Shown here: positions 27,305 through 35,808 of the stretch, one piece after another
How the letters are laid out: each line of letters begins with the position of its first letter
Numbering within the stretch: the stretch's first letter is position 1
Assembly (NCBI GenBank): GCA_958446835.1
Contig: CAUCXT010000013.1
Span: forward strand, 7,765 to 71,764
Direction: 5' to 3'
DNA: 64,000 nucleotides
DNA from: an uncultured Eubacterium sp.
GTDB lineage: Bacteria; Bacillota; Clostridia; Lachnospirales; Lachnospiraceae
Notes under the pieces: model-generated
What the model saw: the letters and a program-made list of their open reading frames with translations, nothing else
Database searches by the model: none
What the model was told of the DNA's origin: nothing
Made by a program: the position numbers and the translations under genes

Positions 27305-27322
27305 AGGTGTTCCCTTATTTTT
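27290..27322 (+). terminator. Terminator overlapping the stop codon of the DUF2383-like gene
   Basis: Arms at 27290-27300 and 27305-27315 (AGGGAGTACCT paired with AGGTGTTCCCT, two G-T wobbles) enclose a GTAA loop that contains the start of the stop codon. TATTTTTT follows. Confidence 0.75.
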
Positions 27323-27357
27323 TACGTTCAATAGAGTACACCGGGTAAAACACGGAT

Positions 27358-27386
27358 TTGCACAATGTGGGAAAATGTGTTATTCT
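27358..27386 (+). promoter_or_regulatory. Promoter of the PlsC / P-type ATPase operon
   Basis: TTGCAC (27358-27363), a 17-base spacer and TATTCT (27381-27386) with a TGT extended -10 immediately upstream. Confidence 0.55.
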
Positions 27387-27470
27387 TAATAAGATGTTGT
27401 TTCACGGAGAGCAGGGTATTGTTTAGAGCTTCGTGGGACGTTCTGAGTGAGGAAAAGGAGAGTAAGTGGA

Positions 27471-28214
27471 TTGTTGAACTTAAGATTCAAATGGGTAGTG
27501 ATATCGAGCTTATTTTATGTTATGTATGCTGTACCTAAGGCGGAGTATATGTTAAGACACCCTGAAAAGTATACGGATGAAGAAAAGTTTGAATTTGCCA
27601 TGAAGATTGTGGAGCACATGAAGAAGAGGGCGAGAACTAAGACGCTGGTGTACGGAGTGGAGAATATTCCTAATGAACAGGGATATATTATGTACGGAAA
27701 CCATCAGGGCAAGTATGATGCGCTTGGAATACTGTTATCACTTGACAAGCCCTGTGGTGTGTTATGGGAGAAAAAGCAGGCGAGCAGATTCTTAAGCAGG
27801 CAGGTGTGCGGACTTATCAATGGAGTTGCAATCGACCTTACCGATATAAGGGCTAAGGTGCGCTCAATCAAGGAGGTATCGGACAGAGTCAAGGCGGGAC
27901 AGAATTTCCTTATTTTCCCGGAGGGGGGATATGCGGACAATCATAATGAGCTTCAGGAGTTTTTCAGCGGATGCTTCGCATGCAGTCAGGCGAGTAAGGG
28001 ACCTATCGTTCCGGTGGTTGTGTATGACTCATATAAGTCGATGAACAGCAACACTTTTGAGAAGGTCACAACACAGGTTCATTACCTTCCGCCTATATAT
28101 TATACTGAATATCAGGGAATGAAAAAGCCTGAGATATGTGAGCTTGTGAAATCAAGAATTTCAACCAAATTAGAGGAGATTAAGAACTGTGAGCGAGGAA
28201 AGAAAGTTATTTAA
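27471..28214 (+). CDS. 1-acyl-sn-glycerol-3-phosphate acyltransferase family protein (PlsC-like)
   Basis: Acyltransferase block I is NHQGKYD (the NHx4D catalytic pair), block III is FPEGG, and a VVPVVVYDSYKSM-type strand follows. An N-terminal hydrophobic helix (WVVISSLFYVMYAV) would anchor it at the membrane, where it acylates lysophosphatidate or a related lipid. The start is uncertain: AAAAGGAG (27453-27460) points to TTG 27471 or 27474, whereas GTG 27447 lies upstream of that site. Its last 26 bases overlap the start of the P-type ATPase gene, indicating translational coupling. Confidence 0.8.
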   Translation: MLNLRFKWVVISSLFYVMYAVPKAEYMLRHPEKYTDEEKFEFAMKIVEHMKKRARTKTLVYGVENIPNEQGYIMYGNHQGKYDALGILLSLDKPCGVLWEKKQASRFLSRQVCGLINGVAIDLTDIRAKVRSIKEVSDRVKAGQNFLIFPEGGYADNHNELQEFFSGCFACSQASKGPIVPVVVYDSYKSMNSNTFEKVTTQVHYLPPIYYTEYQGMKKPEICELVKSRISTKLEEIKNCERGKKVI

Positions 28215-30681
28215 AAGCCTTCAGGAAAGACTTGACGAACAGCGGATAAAAAGGCAGCAGGAGCAGCTTGTAAAAAGGGGAGAGATTACAAGATATGAGC
28301 CTGACGCCGCAAATGGACTTTCAGATGAACAGGTAGCAGAGCATTATGATGCAGGATGGTATAATGAAGCCATGGATTCATGTACCAAGTCGGTTAAGGA
28401 TATAATTATTTCCAACACATTCACATATTTTAACCTTATTTTTGTGGTGTTGGGAGTACTGCTTATCATAGTCGGCTCATTCAGAAACCTTACATTTCTT
28501 CCGGTCATATTTGCTAATTCGGCGATAGGAATTTTTCAGGAGCTGAGAGCCAAGAAGGTGCTTGATAAGATGAACATGCTCAACGCTCCGATGACAAAGG
28601 TTGTAAGAAACGGACAGATAAGTGTAATAAAGACTCAGGAGCTGGTTGCAGATGACGTTGTAATATTCACAGCGGGCAGTCAGATATGTGCCGATGCCAG
28701 GGTGCTGTCGGGAAGTGTACTTGTCAATGAGGCTCTGCTTACAGGCGAATCAGATGATATTGTTAAGCAGGAGGGCGCTCCGCTCATGAGCGGAAGCTTT
28801 GTGGTTTCGGGCGAATGTAGGGCAAGGCTTGAGAATGTAGGGCGCGATTCATATATTTCCAAGCTTACCATGGAAGCAAAATCTATGGGCTCAGGCGAAG
28901 AATCTGAAATGATACGTTCACTCAACAACCTATTAAAGTGGGTCGGAATATGTATCATCCCGATGGGAGTACTGCTGTTGTGGCAGGGCATGAATGTGAA
29001 TATGGAGAGCTTTCCGGATGCGGTGACAGCCATGGTTGCAGCAGTTATAGGAATGATACCTGAGGGACTTTATCTGCTCACAAGTGTCGCACTCGCTGTC
29101 AGCACCATACGTCTTGCCACGCAGAAGGTGCTGCTACATGATATGAAGAGTATTGAGACACTTGCGCGTGTGAATGTTTTGTGCGTGGACAAGACGGGAA
29201 CAATCACCGAGAACAGAATGTCTGTTCAGGAGGTGTTCGCACTCAACGGTGGGGATAAGGCTGAAATAGAGGGTATGCTTGCAGACTTTGTCTCAGAGAT
29301 GGGAAATGACAATATTACAATGAATGCGCTCAAGGAATCCTTTAATGAGACAACAGGTAAGAGCGCTGTGTCACATACAGGCTTTACCTCCGCATTAAAA
29401 TATAGCTCCGTTACATATCAGGAAGGTGCTTATGTGCTTGGAGCGCCGGAGATGGTGCTTAGGGAAAACTATGGTGAATATAAAGATACGATAGAAAGTT
29501 TTTCAAAAACAGGGGCAAGAGTTCTTGTTTTTGCACGATATTATGGAGTCATAGACGGAAAGCCGTTGACAGAGAAGGTGAATCCGCTTGCACTTGTTGT
29601 TTTATCCAATCCAATAAGGGAGAATGCCAAGGAGACATTCAGATATTTTGCCGAACAGGATGTACGGATTAAGGTTATATCAGGTGATAATCCTGTGACC
29701 GTGTCCGAGGTTGCACTTCGCGCAGGCATTGACGGCGCAGAGCGGTATATCGATGCCTCGACGCTTCAATCCGAAAAGGATATATATGAGGCGGCTGCCA
29801 GATATGTTGTGTTCGGGCGTGTTTCACCTGAGCAGAAGAGACTTATCGTGGGTGCATTGCAGAGACAGGGCAACACTGTGGCGATGACCGGTGACGGTGT
29901 CAATGACGTGCTTGCACTTAAGGATGCGGATTGCAGTATTGCGATGGCATCGGGAAGTGAAGCGGCAGCTCAGGCTGCACAGGTTGTGCTTCTTGAGTCG
30001 GATTTCTCAAAAATGCCTTCTGTTGTACTTGAGGGAAGGCGTGTTGTAAACAATATTGAGCGCTCGGCAAGTCTTTTCCTTGTAAAGAATATTTTCTCGT
30101 TTATTATGGCGCTGTGTTCGATAATTGCTGCTGTGACATATCCTCTTGAGCCTGCGCAGATATCGCTTATCGCGATGTTTACAATAGGAATACCATCATT
30201 CTTCCTTGCACTGCAGCCTAACAAGAAGAGGATTGAAGGACATTTTATGAAAAATGTGCTTCTTAAGGCACTTCCGGGTGGACTTACCGATGTAATATGT
30301 GTTGGGGCACTGGTGGTATTCGGAAATACCTTCAGCCTTGACCCGGATGGTATTGCGACTGCGGCTACACTCCTGTTAGCAATTGTCGGATTTATGATTA
30401 TGTATAAGATAAGCAAGCCTTTTAATAGGCTTACCTTCACCGTATTTATTTTCTGTGTGATTGGACTGGCATTTTCAAGCACGGTATTAAAGAGCCTGTT
30501 TTATATGAGTCCTATGTCGACAGAGTGCATAATGCTCGCAGTGGTATTTGCCATCGCAACGGAATCTCTTTTCAGGTATCTTACACTTCTCATTGAGAAG
30601 CTTCAGCAGTGGCTGGATACAGATGTAATACATGAAAGAATACCTGAAAGAAAGAAGAAAAAACACAGAAGAAAGATATAG
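28189..30681 (+). CDS. Cation-translocating P-type ATPase (CtpE-like)
   Basis: The 830-aa E1-E2 ATPase lacks heavy-metal-binding domains. It has LTGES in the actuator, the M4 motif MIPEGL, phosphorylation site D334 in CVDKTGTIT, and hinge motif MTGDGVNDVLALKDADCSIAMASG. Its compact nucleotide-binding domain and PEGL motif resemble mycobacterial CtpE, a Ca2+ transporter; ion specificity here is inferred. Translation starts at GTG 28189 (GAGGAG 11 bases upstream) inside the end of plsC. The C-terminus is a lysine/arginine-rich tail. Confidence 0.85.
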   Translation: MSEERKLFKSLQERLDEQRIKRQQEQLVKRGEITRYEPDAANGLSDEQVAEHYDAGWYNEAMDSCTKSVKDIIISNTFTYFNLIFVVLGVLLIIVGSFRNLTFLPVIFANSAIGIFQELRAKKVLDKMNMLNAPMTKVVRNGQISVIKTQELVADDVVIFTAGSQICADARVLSGSVLVNEALLTGESDDIVKQEGAPLMSGSFVVSGECRARLENVGRDSYISKLTMEAKSMGSGEESEMIRSLNNLLKWVGICIIPMGVLLLWQGMNVNMESFPDAVTAMVAAVIGMIPEGLYLLTSVALAVSTIRLATQKVLLHDMKSIETLARVNVLCVDKTGTITENRMSVQEVFALNGGDKAEIEGMLADFVSEMGNDNITMNALKESFNETTGKSAVSHTGFTSALKYSSVTYQEGAYVLGAPEMVLRENYGEYKDTIESFSKTGARVLVFARYYGVIDGKPLTEKVNPLALVVLSNPIRENAKETFRYFAEQDVRIKVISGDNPVTVSEVALRAGIDGAERYIDASTLQSEKDIYEAAARYVVFGRVSPEQKRLIVGALQRQGNTVAMTGDGVNDVLALKDADCSIAMASGSEAAAQAAQVVLLESDFSKMPSVVLEGRRVVNNIERSASLFLVKNIFSFIMALCSIIAAVTYPLEPAQISLIAMFTIGIPSFFLALQPNKKRIEGHFMKNVLLKALPGGLTDVICVGALVVFGNTFSLDPDGIATAATLLLAIVGFMIMYKISKPFNRLTFTVFIFCVIGLAFSSTVLKSLFYMSPMSTECIMLAVVFAIATESLFRYLTLLIEKLQQWLDTDVIHERIPERKKKKHRRKI

Positions 30682-30703
30682 CACAGTCGGTATTGCAAAG
30701 CTT

Positions 30704-30743
30704 TGCCCCTGCGGATGTCAATATGCCATCTGCAGGGGCATTT
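30704..30743 (+). terminator. GC-rich hairpin after the P-type ATPase gene
   Basis: A 14-bp stem (30704-30717 with 30727-30740; TGCCCCTGC and GCAGGGGCA at its base, one wobble) is followed by only three T residues, so it is either a weak terminator or an mRNA 3' stabiliser. Confidence 0.6.
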
Positions 30744-30971
30744 GGCTATGTGTGCCTGCAGCGCGTGTTCAGTTTGACATTAATATGTGCCATGCAGGAA
30801 TATGACATAATCAATTTCAGAATAAATATTATATAAAAATAACTATAATAATTCACTAGATTATACAGTTTTAATTCATTAGATATATGTGTATTATGTA
30901 CATAAAGTTGGTGTTGGCTGCAATTTTAAGAACTGAGCTATGCCACGGAAAATATTGAGGAGGTTATTAAG

Positions 30972-32759
30972 GTGAAGGAAAAAACTAAAAAAGCACTCAT
31001 AATTGTGGTGCTGTCATTAGTGCTTGTAGGGCTTGTGGTATACATAGCCGCAGAGCTTGGGGCATTTAAGAAGGGTGATAAGACTCAGGGCATAAGAAAA
31101 GAACTTACCGCAGTTGAGCTCACCAAATTGATGGGAAACGGTATCAATCTTGGAAACACGATGGAGGCTTATGGTCATGCCTCACTTGGCACGAATGCTG
31201 CCGTATCAAGCTATGAGACATTGTGGGGACAGCCTGTTACCACACAGGAGATGATTACTGCGATGAAGGATTCGGGTTTCGACACAATCCGTATCCCTGT
31301 GGCATGGACTAATACCATGAACTTCGAGAGTGGGGATTACACTATCCGTGAGGATTGGTTTGCACGTATTGAGGAGATTGTCGGCTATGCCATGAATGAG
31401 AATATGTATGTCATAGTCAATGACCACTGGGACGGAAGCTGGTGGGGAATGTTCGGTTCAGCGACAGCTGAGACAAGACAGAAGGCTATGGATATGTATA
31501 TTTCCATGTGGACACAGATTGCGGAGAGATTTAAGAACTATTCCGATTATCTCATTTTCGAGTCTGCGAACGAGGAGCTTGGTGATCGTCTCAATGATCA
31601 GGATATAGCAAAGGATTCAGGGACATTATCAACAAACGAGTGTTATGAGATTACAAATAAGATTAACCAGACCTTCGTTGACACCGTAAGAGCTACAGGC
31701 GGAAATAACAGCCAGAGATTCCTTCTCATAGCCGGATACGGAACGGATATCAAGACCACATGTGATGACAGATATGTCATGCCGACCGACTCAGCACAGA
31801 ATAAGCTCCTTGTATCTGTTCACTACTATGAGCCGTTCTCATACTGTGGTTCGGCAAGTCTTTCAAGCTGGGGAACGATAAAGCATTATGAGAAGCAGAA
31901 CGAGCTTTTAAAGATGATGACTAAGTTTACCGATGCCGGCTACGGAGTAATATTCGGCGAGTATGCTGTGGCACTCAATGGTGATGGCTCTGTAAAGGAT
32001 AACACCTGTGACTTTATCAATAACTTCCTTGATAACTGTGACTTATATAATTACTGTCCTGTTCTCTGGGATTGCTCAAGCCTGTTTAAGAGAAGTACAT
32101 TAAGCTGGCTTGACTCCGATGTGGAGGCACTCTACAAGGCGAGAAGCTATGAGGCGCAGTCATCACTTGATGATGAAACTATAAAGGAAAATGCAAAGGC
32201 AGAGATGGCAGCAGCACTTGCGGAAGCTCCTGAGTCACTTGACAACGGAACACCGGCGGGAGCAGCTTCCGATGAGGCTATAGCATGGCTCATGTTCAAC
32301 TCTAATGACTGGAGCGTGACCTACAGTGTAGGCGATGAGTACAACCCATCTGAAAAGACAGAAGGTCTTGTTGCTGAGGATGTAAAGATTACAGGTGAGG
32401 GAACCTATACGGTATCACTTGACTTTTCAAAGACAGGAGCAGGCTATGCTAACAGTACCGTATTCTGTGCACTTGGTATTTCAAATGGCGAGCTTCTCTA
32501 CCCGGGCTACATAATCAATGTTGTTGACCTTCAGATTAACGGAAAGTCATATCCGCTTGTCGCAGAGCCATACACAACAACCGATGACAAGAAATGTACA
32601 AGAATGAATATCTACAATGCGTGGGTTAAGTCGATTCCTGCTGAGGCGAGAACGGAGGACGGCGACCTGTCCGCAGTCGGTCCATGTATCGTCGACAACG
32701 AGGAGCTTGGAAATATCACAAGCATAAGCCTTACATTCGAATACAAGCCGGGAAAATAA
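30972..32759 (+). CDS. Membrane-anchored GH5 family cellulase / endoglucanase
   Basis: Residues 7-30 form a signal-anchor helix without an obvious lipobox. The (beta/alpha)8 GH5 domain (about 45-385) has INLGNTMEA, TIRIPVAW, NDHWDGSWWGMFG, acid/base E201 (FESANEE), HYYEPF and nucleophile E330 (IFGEYAV). A linker rich in Ala/Glu leads to a beta-rich C-terminal domain (about 430-595), possibly carbohydrate-binding, family not assigned. It would act outside the cell on beta-glucan. GTG 30972 has AGGAGG 8 bases upstream. A terminator with a GAAA tetraloop follows. Confidence 0.88.
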   Translation: MKEKTKKALIIVVLSLVLVGLVVYIAAELGAFKKGDKTQGIRKELTAVELTKLMGNGINLGNTMEAYGHASLGTNAAVSSYETLWGQPVTTQEMITAMKDSGFDTIRIPVAWTNTMNFESGDYTIREDWFARIEEIVGYAMNENMYVIVNDHWDGSWWGMFGSATAETRQKAMDMYISMWTQIAERFKNYSDYLIFESANEELGDRLNDQDIAKDSGTLSTNECYEITNKINQTFVDTVRATGGNNSQRFLLIAGYGTDIKTTCDDRYVMPTDSAQNKLLVSVHYYEPFSYCGSASLSSWGTIKHYEKQNELLKMMTKFTDAGYGVIFGEYAVALNGDGSVKDNTCDFINNFLDNCDLYNYCPVLWDCSSLFKRSTLSWLDSDVEALYKARSYEAQSSLDDETIKENAKAEMAAALAEAPESLDNGTPAGAASDEAIAWLMFNSNDWSVTYSVGDEYNPSEKTEGLVAEDVKITGEGTYTVSLDFSKTGAGYANSTVFCALGISNGELLYPGYIINVVDLQINGKSYPLVAEPYTTTDDKKCTRMNIYNAWVKSIPAEARTEDGDLSAVGPCIVDNEELGNITSISLTFEYKPGK

Positions 32760-32789
32760 TCTGAAAACGATTACAAAAACGAAAACCTT

Positions 32790-32822
32790 AGACGGTGGGA
32801 GAAATCCTGCCGTCTTTTTTGT
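32790..32822 (+). terminator. Intrinsic terminator with GAAA tetraloop after the GH5 gene
   Basis: An 11-bp stem (32790-32800 with 32805-32815, AGACGG/CCGTCT at the base, two wobbles) is closed by GAAA and followed by seven T residues. Confidence 0.85.
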
Positions 32823-32873
32823 GGTATTTAATGTGTTTCATTTCTATGTATAAAACCAATTATAAAATTAATA

Positions 32874-32902
32874 TTGACACTTTGTATTGTTTGTATTACT
32901 AT
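32874..32902 (+). promoter_or_regulatory. Promoter of the gntR (YtrA-type) operon
   Basis: TTGACA (32874-32879), a 17-base spacer and TACTAT (32897-32902). The -10 box lies inside the operator palindrome. Confidence 0.6.
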
Positions 32903-32914
32903 AACTAATACAAA
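32890..32914. promoter_or_regulatory. Operator palindrome of the GntR/YtrA-type regulator
   Basis: Perfect 9-base arms TTTGTATTA (32890-32898) and TAATACAAA (32906-32914) are separated by 7 bases and cover the -10 box. A further direct half-site TTTGTATT lies at 32881-32888. This fits autorepression by the dimeric GntR protein encoded downstream. Confidence 0.7.
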
Positions 32915-32928
32915 GATGCATATTAACA

Positions 32929-32990
32929 GGATTCGGGTGTTAGAATATGCTCTGTATACACTCACGGACTAGCTGAGCATATTTTTACAC
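32929..32990 (+). repeat. Short member of an intergenic hairpin family, terminator-like, in the gntR leader
   Basis: The element begins GGATTCGGGTGT and forms a 9-bp hairpin, AATATGCTC (32944-32952) with GAGCATATT (32975-32983), followed by T residues. It lies between promoter and start codon, so it could attenuate transcription. Its left end matches the element at 61606 in 18 of 24 bases, and its TATACACTCA..GACT segment recurs at 61751-61766. Confidence 0.55.
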
Positions 32991-33028
32991 ATCAACTACA
33001 ATAGCTATGGCAGATAAGGAGGCACAAC

Positions 33029-33412
33029 ATGATAATAGAACTCAACACATCATCGGACACCCCGATATATGTACAGCTCCGCAACCAGATTGTTCTTGGA
33101 ATAGGCAGGGGTGAGCTTAAGGAGGGCGAGAACCTTCCAACGGTAAGACAGATGGCACAGGATGCCGGAATCAATGTTATGACGGTCAATAAAGCTTACG
33201 GAGTGCTAAAGGCGGAGGGCTTCATTGAGATTGACAGAAGGCACGGCGCCAAGGTGTGTACCAGACAGGACTTTGGCGGTGAGTATAAGGAGAAGGTAGA
33301 GGCTGAGCTAGAGCTTCTGATAACAGAGACAACATTAAAGGGCATGAAAAAGGAAGAGTTTCTGAAAAAATGCGAAGAAATATACAATAGACAACAGTTG
33401 GTTTTTGAGTAG
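33029..33412 (+). CDS. GntR-family transcriptional repressor, YtrA type
   Basis: The 127-aa protein has a winged helix of the GntR class (SDTPIYVQLRNQIVLGIGRGELKEGENLPTVRQMAQ; recognition helix INVMTVNKAYGVLKAEGFIE) and a short C-terminal dimerisation helix pair rather than an effector domain, which defines YtrA-type members. These usually repress an adjacent membrane-protein operon. The start follows AAGGAGG by about 6 bases. Operator and promoter lie at 32874-32914, and the membrane gene downstream is probably its regulated partner. Confidence 0.88.
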   Translation: MIIELNTSSDTPIYVQLRNQIVLGIGRGELKEGENLPTVRQMAQDAGINVMTVNKAYGVLKAEGFIEIDRRHGAKVCTRQDFGGEYKEKVEAELELLITETTLKGMKKEEFLKKCEEIYNRQQLVFE

Positions 33413-33428
33413 GAATGGGGTGGATGAG

Positions 33429-34808
33429 ATGATTATTATGGTCTTTATGATATTCACAATGTTATTTATGCTGGGAACGCTTGTGTTTACAATGGGAAGC
33501 AGCACAGTGCTTGACAACGGCGCATATTATCTTGGGATAACAATTCCTAAGAATTACAGGAATGAGGAAGCGGTAAAGGAAATTGTGGCAGAATATAAGA
33601 AAAGCTGGAGAGTGATAAGCCTTATCGGGCTTGTGACATGCTTCATGGTTTTATTCTTTTATGACTATGTCTCAATTCAGATGGTATATATCATGGTATG
33701 GTTTTTTGCCCTGATATATGTGTACCAGCAGAACCTTAAAAAATACGGCTGGAAGCTCTACAACTGGAAGATAACACAGGAGTGGTATAACAGCGAGGAG
33801 AACGCCGGCGGTCTGCGCAGAATAGACACGGCGGTGACTGTCAATAAGGATAGGATGCCTGTGAGTGCATATTGGGGAATAATAACGCTTGTGGGGATTG
33901 CGTTCTGCGTATTCAGGTATATCACAGCAGGTTTTTCTGTAGTCTCATCCAGCTTTGCTATATGTGCAGTGGTGTTCCTTGTGTTGTACTTTGTGATAGC
34001 CAAGTCGCGCACTAAGGTTTACTGCGATGACAGCAGTGTTAATATGAAGATAAATAAATGTGTTAAGTTTGAGTGGAGCAGATGTATGATGATTCACAGT
34101 GGCATGGCTGCATTTATCGCGGTTATGCTTTTGATGTCGGGCGAGATGGAAGCACTTTTTGGCATTGACAGCAATACCGCTTTCGGGATGTCAATGGCGG
34201 CAACGATAATGCTTGGTTCGCTTGGCAGCATGATGACACTTTTTATCACTTATGATAACGTAAGAAAAGTCAAGAATCAGGCAGTTTCGGTGAACTACTA
34301 TGATGACGGCGATATATATTACCTCATGGGGAAGAAGAATCCGAACGCGCCGAGGGTCAGTGAAAAGAGAGTGGGGATAGGTTTTCAGCTCAATTCCGGA
34401 AGCAAGGGCGATGTGATTGTCATAGCGGTTACAATGCTTTTTGTGATAGGGATTGCGATTTTTATGCTGAAATATGACCTTGCCGATGTAGCACTCAACA
34501 TATCTGCCGATGACGGAGGAAGAAGGATAGCGAAGGTTGAGGCGGCAGGTGATAGCAGCACCTTCTATCTTGATGAGATAACGGACGTTGAACTTTTAGA
34601 CAAACTTCCGGACATGTCGAAGGAGGTCGGCTATGACGGAACCGTGTACTACATAGGTAGCTTCAATGTGTCCGGCTATGGAAAATGTGACACCTATGTA
34701 TGCCTTAAAACGGATATGGCTGTTGTGGTAAAGACAAAGGACAGAACCTATGTGTTCAACGATGAGACAGAGGACGGCACAAGGCAGATGTATGAGAGTT
34801 TGCGTTGA
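33429..34808 (+). CDS. Polytopic membrane protein with DUF5808-like segment, GntR partner
   Basis: About seven membrane helices are arranged as an N-terminal pair (MVFMIFTMLFMLGTLVFTM), a central set and one late helix (VIVIAVTMLFVIGIAIFML). A soluble segment NPNAPRVSEKRVGIGFQLNSG matches the DUF5808 pattern. The last 120 residues form a beta-rich external or PH-like domain. The function is unknown; related GntR-linked proteins sit in envelope-stress loci. ATG 33429 follows GGGGTGG (33417-33423). The gene starts 16 bases after gntR, so they are cotranscribed. Confidence 0.65.
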   Translation: MIIMVFMIFTMLFMLGTLVFTMGSSTVLDNGAYYLGITIPKNYRNEEAVKEIVAEYKKSWRVISLIGLVTCFMVLFFYDYVSIQMVYIMVWFFALIYVYQQNLKKYGWKLYNWKITQEWYNSEENAGGLRRIDTAVTVNKDRMPVSAYWGIITLVGIAFCVFRYITAGFSVVSSSFAICAVVFLVLYFVIAKSRTKVYCDDSSVNMKINKCVKFEWSRCMMIHSGMAAFIAVMLLMSGEMEALFGIDSNTAFGMSMAATIMLGSLGSMMTLFITYDNVRKVKNQAVSVNYYDDGDIYYLMGKKNPNAPRVSEKRVGIGFQLNSGSKGDVIVIAVTMLFVIGIAIFMLKYDLADVALNISADDGGRRIAKVEAAGDSSTFYLDEITDVELLDKLPDMSKEVGYDGTVYYIGSFNVSGYGKCDTYVCLKTDMAVVVKTKDRTYVFNDETEDGTRQMYESLR

Positions 34809-34833
34809 AACGCAATGTGGAAAATGATATACT
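34805..34833 (+). promoter_or_regulatory. Promoter of the HD-domain gene
   Basis: TTGAAA (34805-34810), a 17-base spacer and TATACT (34828-34833) with TGA just upstream, an extended -10. The -35 box overlaps the stop codon of the preceding gene and lies in a perfect inverted repeat TTGCGTT-GA-AACGCAA (34800-34815), a possible operator. Confidence 0.6.
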
Positions 34834-34862
34834 GAGGAAAAAAGTATAGAGGAGTACACAAA

Positions 34863-35648
34863 ATGACAGTTTCCAATATAAAGATAGACAGGCAGAGGGT
34901 GATTGACACCTTCGCGGCGTATGTTAAGAATTACAACAGCGAGGATTCAAAGATAAGATTAAAGATTGAACATACCTACCGTGTGGCAGGGCTGTGCCAG
35001 CTTATAGGACAGTCAATAGGGCTTGAGGGTGCAGACCTTGACATTGCGTGGCTTACGGGAATGCTCCACGATGTCGGAAGATTCGAGCAGTTGAGGCGCT
35101 ACAACACATTCTATGATGATAAGTCGGTCAATCACGCACATCTTGGCTGTGAGATACTGTTTGAGGATGGAAGAATAAGAGATTATCTTGACGATGACAG
35201 TGAGGATGAGCTTATAAAGAGGGCGATATACCACCACAGCGACTACCGCATACCGCAGGATTTTGATGAGCGAACCACGATGTACTGTAACATACTGCGC
35301 GACGCGGATAAGGTTGACATATTGAAGGTCAACTGTGATTTTCCTCTTGAGGAGATATACAATGCGACCACGGAGGAGATAAGGAATGGGGAGATAACAG
35401 ATGCGGTGCTTGAGGCGTTCTCTGAGAGACATACGATACTCAGGTCACTTAAAAAGACGGCTGTCGACAATGTGCCGGGGCATATCTCACTTGTCTTTGA
35501 GCTTGTATATGATGAGAGCCTCAGACAGGCTGTGAAGCAGGGCTATCTTGACAAGATGCTTGCATTTGAGTCCGATAACCCGGATACGCAGAGAAAGATG
35601 AAGGAAGTTAACAGGATAATGAAGGAATATATATCAGAGAGATTATAA
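34863..35648 (+). CDS. HD-domain phosphohydrolase
   Basis: The 261-aa cytosolic protein has the HD superfamily metal ligands in order: H in IEHTYRVAGL, the HD pair in GMLHDVGRFEQ, HH in AIYHHSDYR and the late D in LRDADKVDIL. Such enzymes hydrolyse nucleotide or cyclic-nucleotide phosphates; the substrate cannot be inferred because the sequence lacks the GYP or RelA-type context. AGAGGAG lies about 8 bases before ATG. It has its own promoter, though readthrough from the GntR operon is possible. Confidence 0.8.
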   Translation: MTVSNIKIDRQRVIDTFAAYVKNYNSEDSKIRLKIEHTYRVAGLCQLIGQSIGLEGADLDIAWLTGMLHDVGRFEQLRRYNTFYDDKSVNHAHLGCEILFEDGRIRDYLDDDSEDELIKRAIYHHSDYRIPQDFDERTTMYCNILRDADKVDILKVNCDFPLEEIYNATTEEIRNGEITDAVLEAFSERHTILRSLKKTAVDNVPGHISLVFELVYDESLRQAVKQGYLDKMLAFESDNPDTQRKMKEVNRIMKEYISERL

Positions 35649-35649
35649 T

Positions 35650-35677
35650 TTTACTGCCAGTTATGTGTGGATATAAT
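35650..35677 (+). promoter_or_regulatory. Possible promoter of the PFOR gene
   Basis: TTTACT (35650-35655), a 16-base spacer and TATAAT (35672-35677). A perfect 10-bp palindrome ACAGTACTGT (35679-35688) sits at the expected transcription start and could be an operator. Confidence 0.45.
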
Positions 35678-35808
35678 GACAGTACTGTAATTAGAACAGA
35701 GCTTTCTGATATGTCAGTTATATGAAGATATTTGTAGTATTATGAATAGCAGCCCGTAAACAGGGAAAAAATAGAAGTCAAGAATATAAGTATATCTGGA
35801 GGACTTCT

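Noticed and set aside
30774..30849. Promoter of the GH5 gene built from TTGACA at 30774 and TATAAT at 30844
   Set aside because: The boxes are too far apart, and neither has a partner at 15-19 bases.
31268..31277. Another copy of the GGATTCGGGT repeat
   Set aside because: It lies within the GH5 coding sequence (KDSGF codons) with no flanking similarity; a chance match.
35013..35432. Minus-strand frame of 139 codons opposite the HD-domain gene
   Set aside because: It has no ribosome site, implausible composition, and the plus-strand gene carries clear catalytic motifs.
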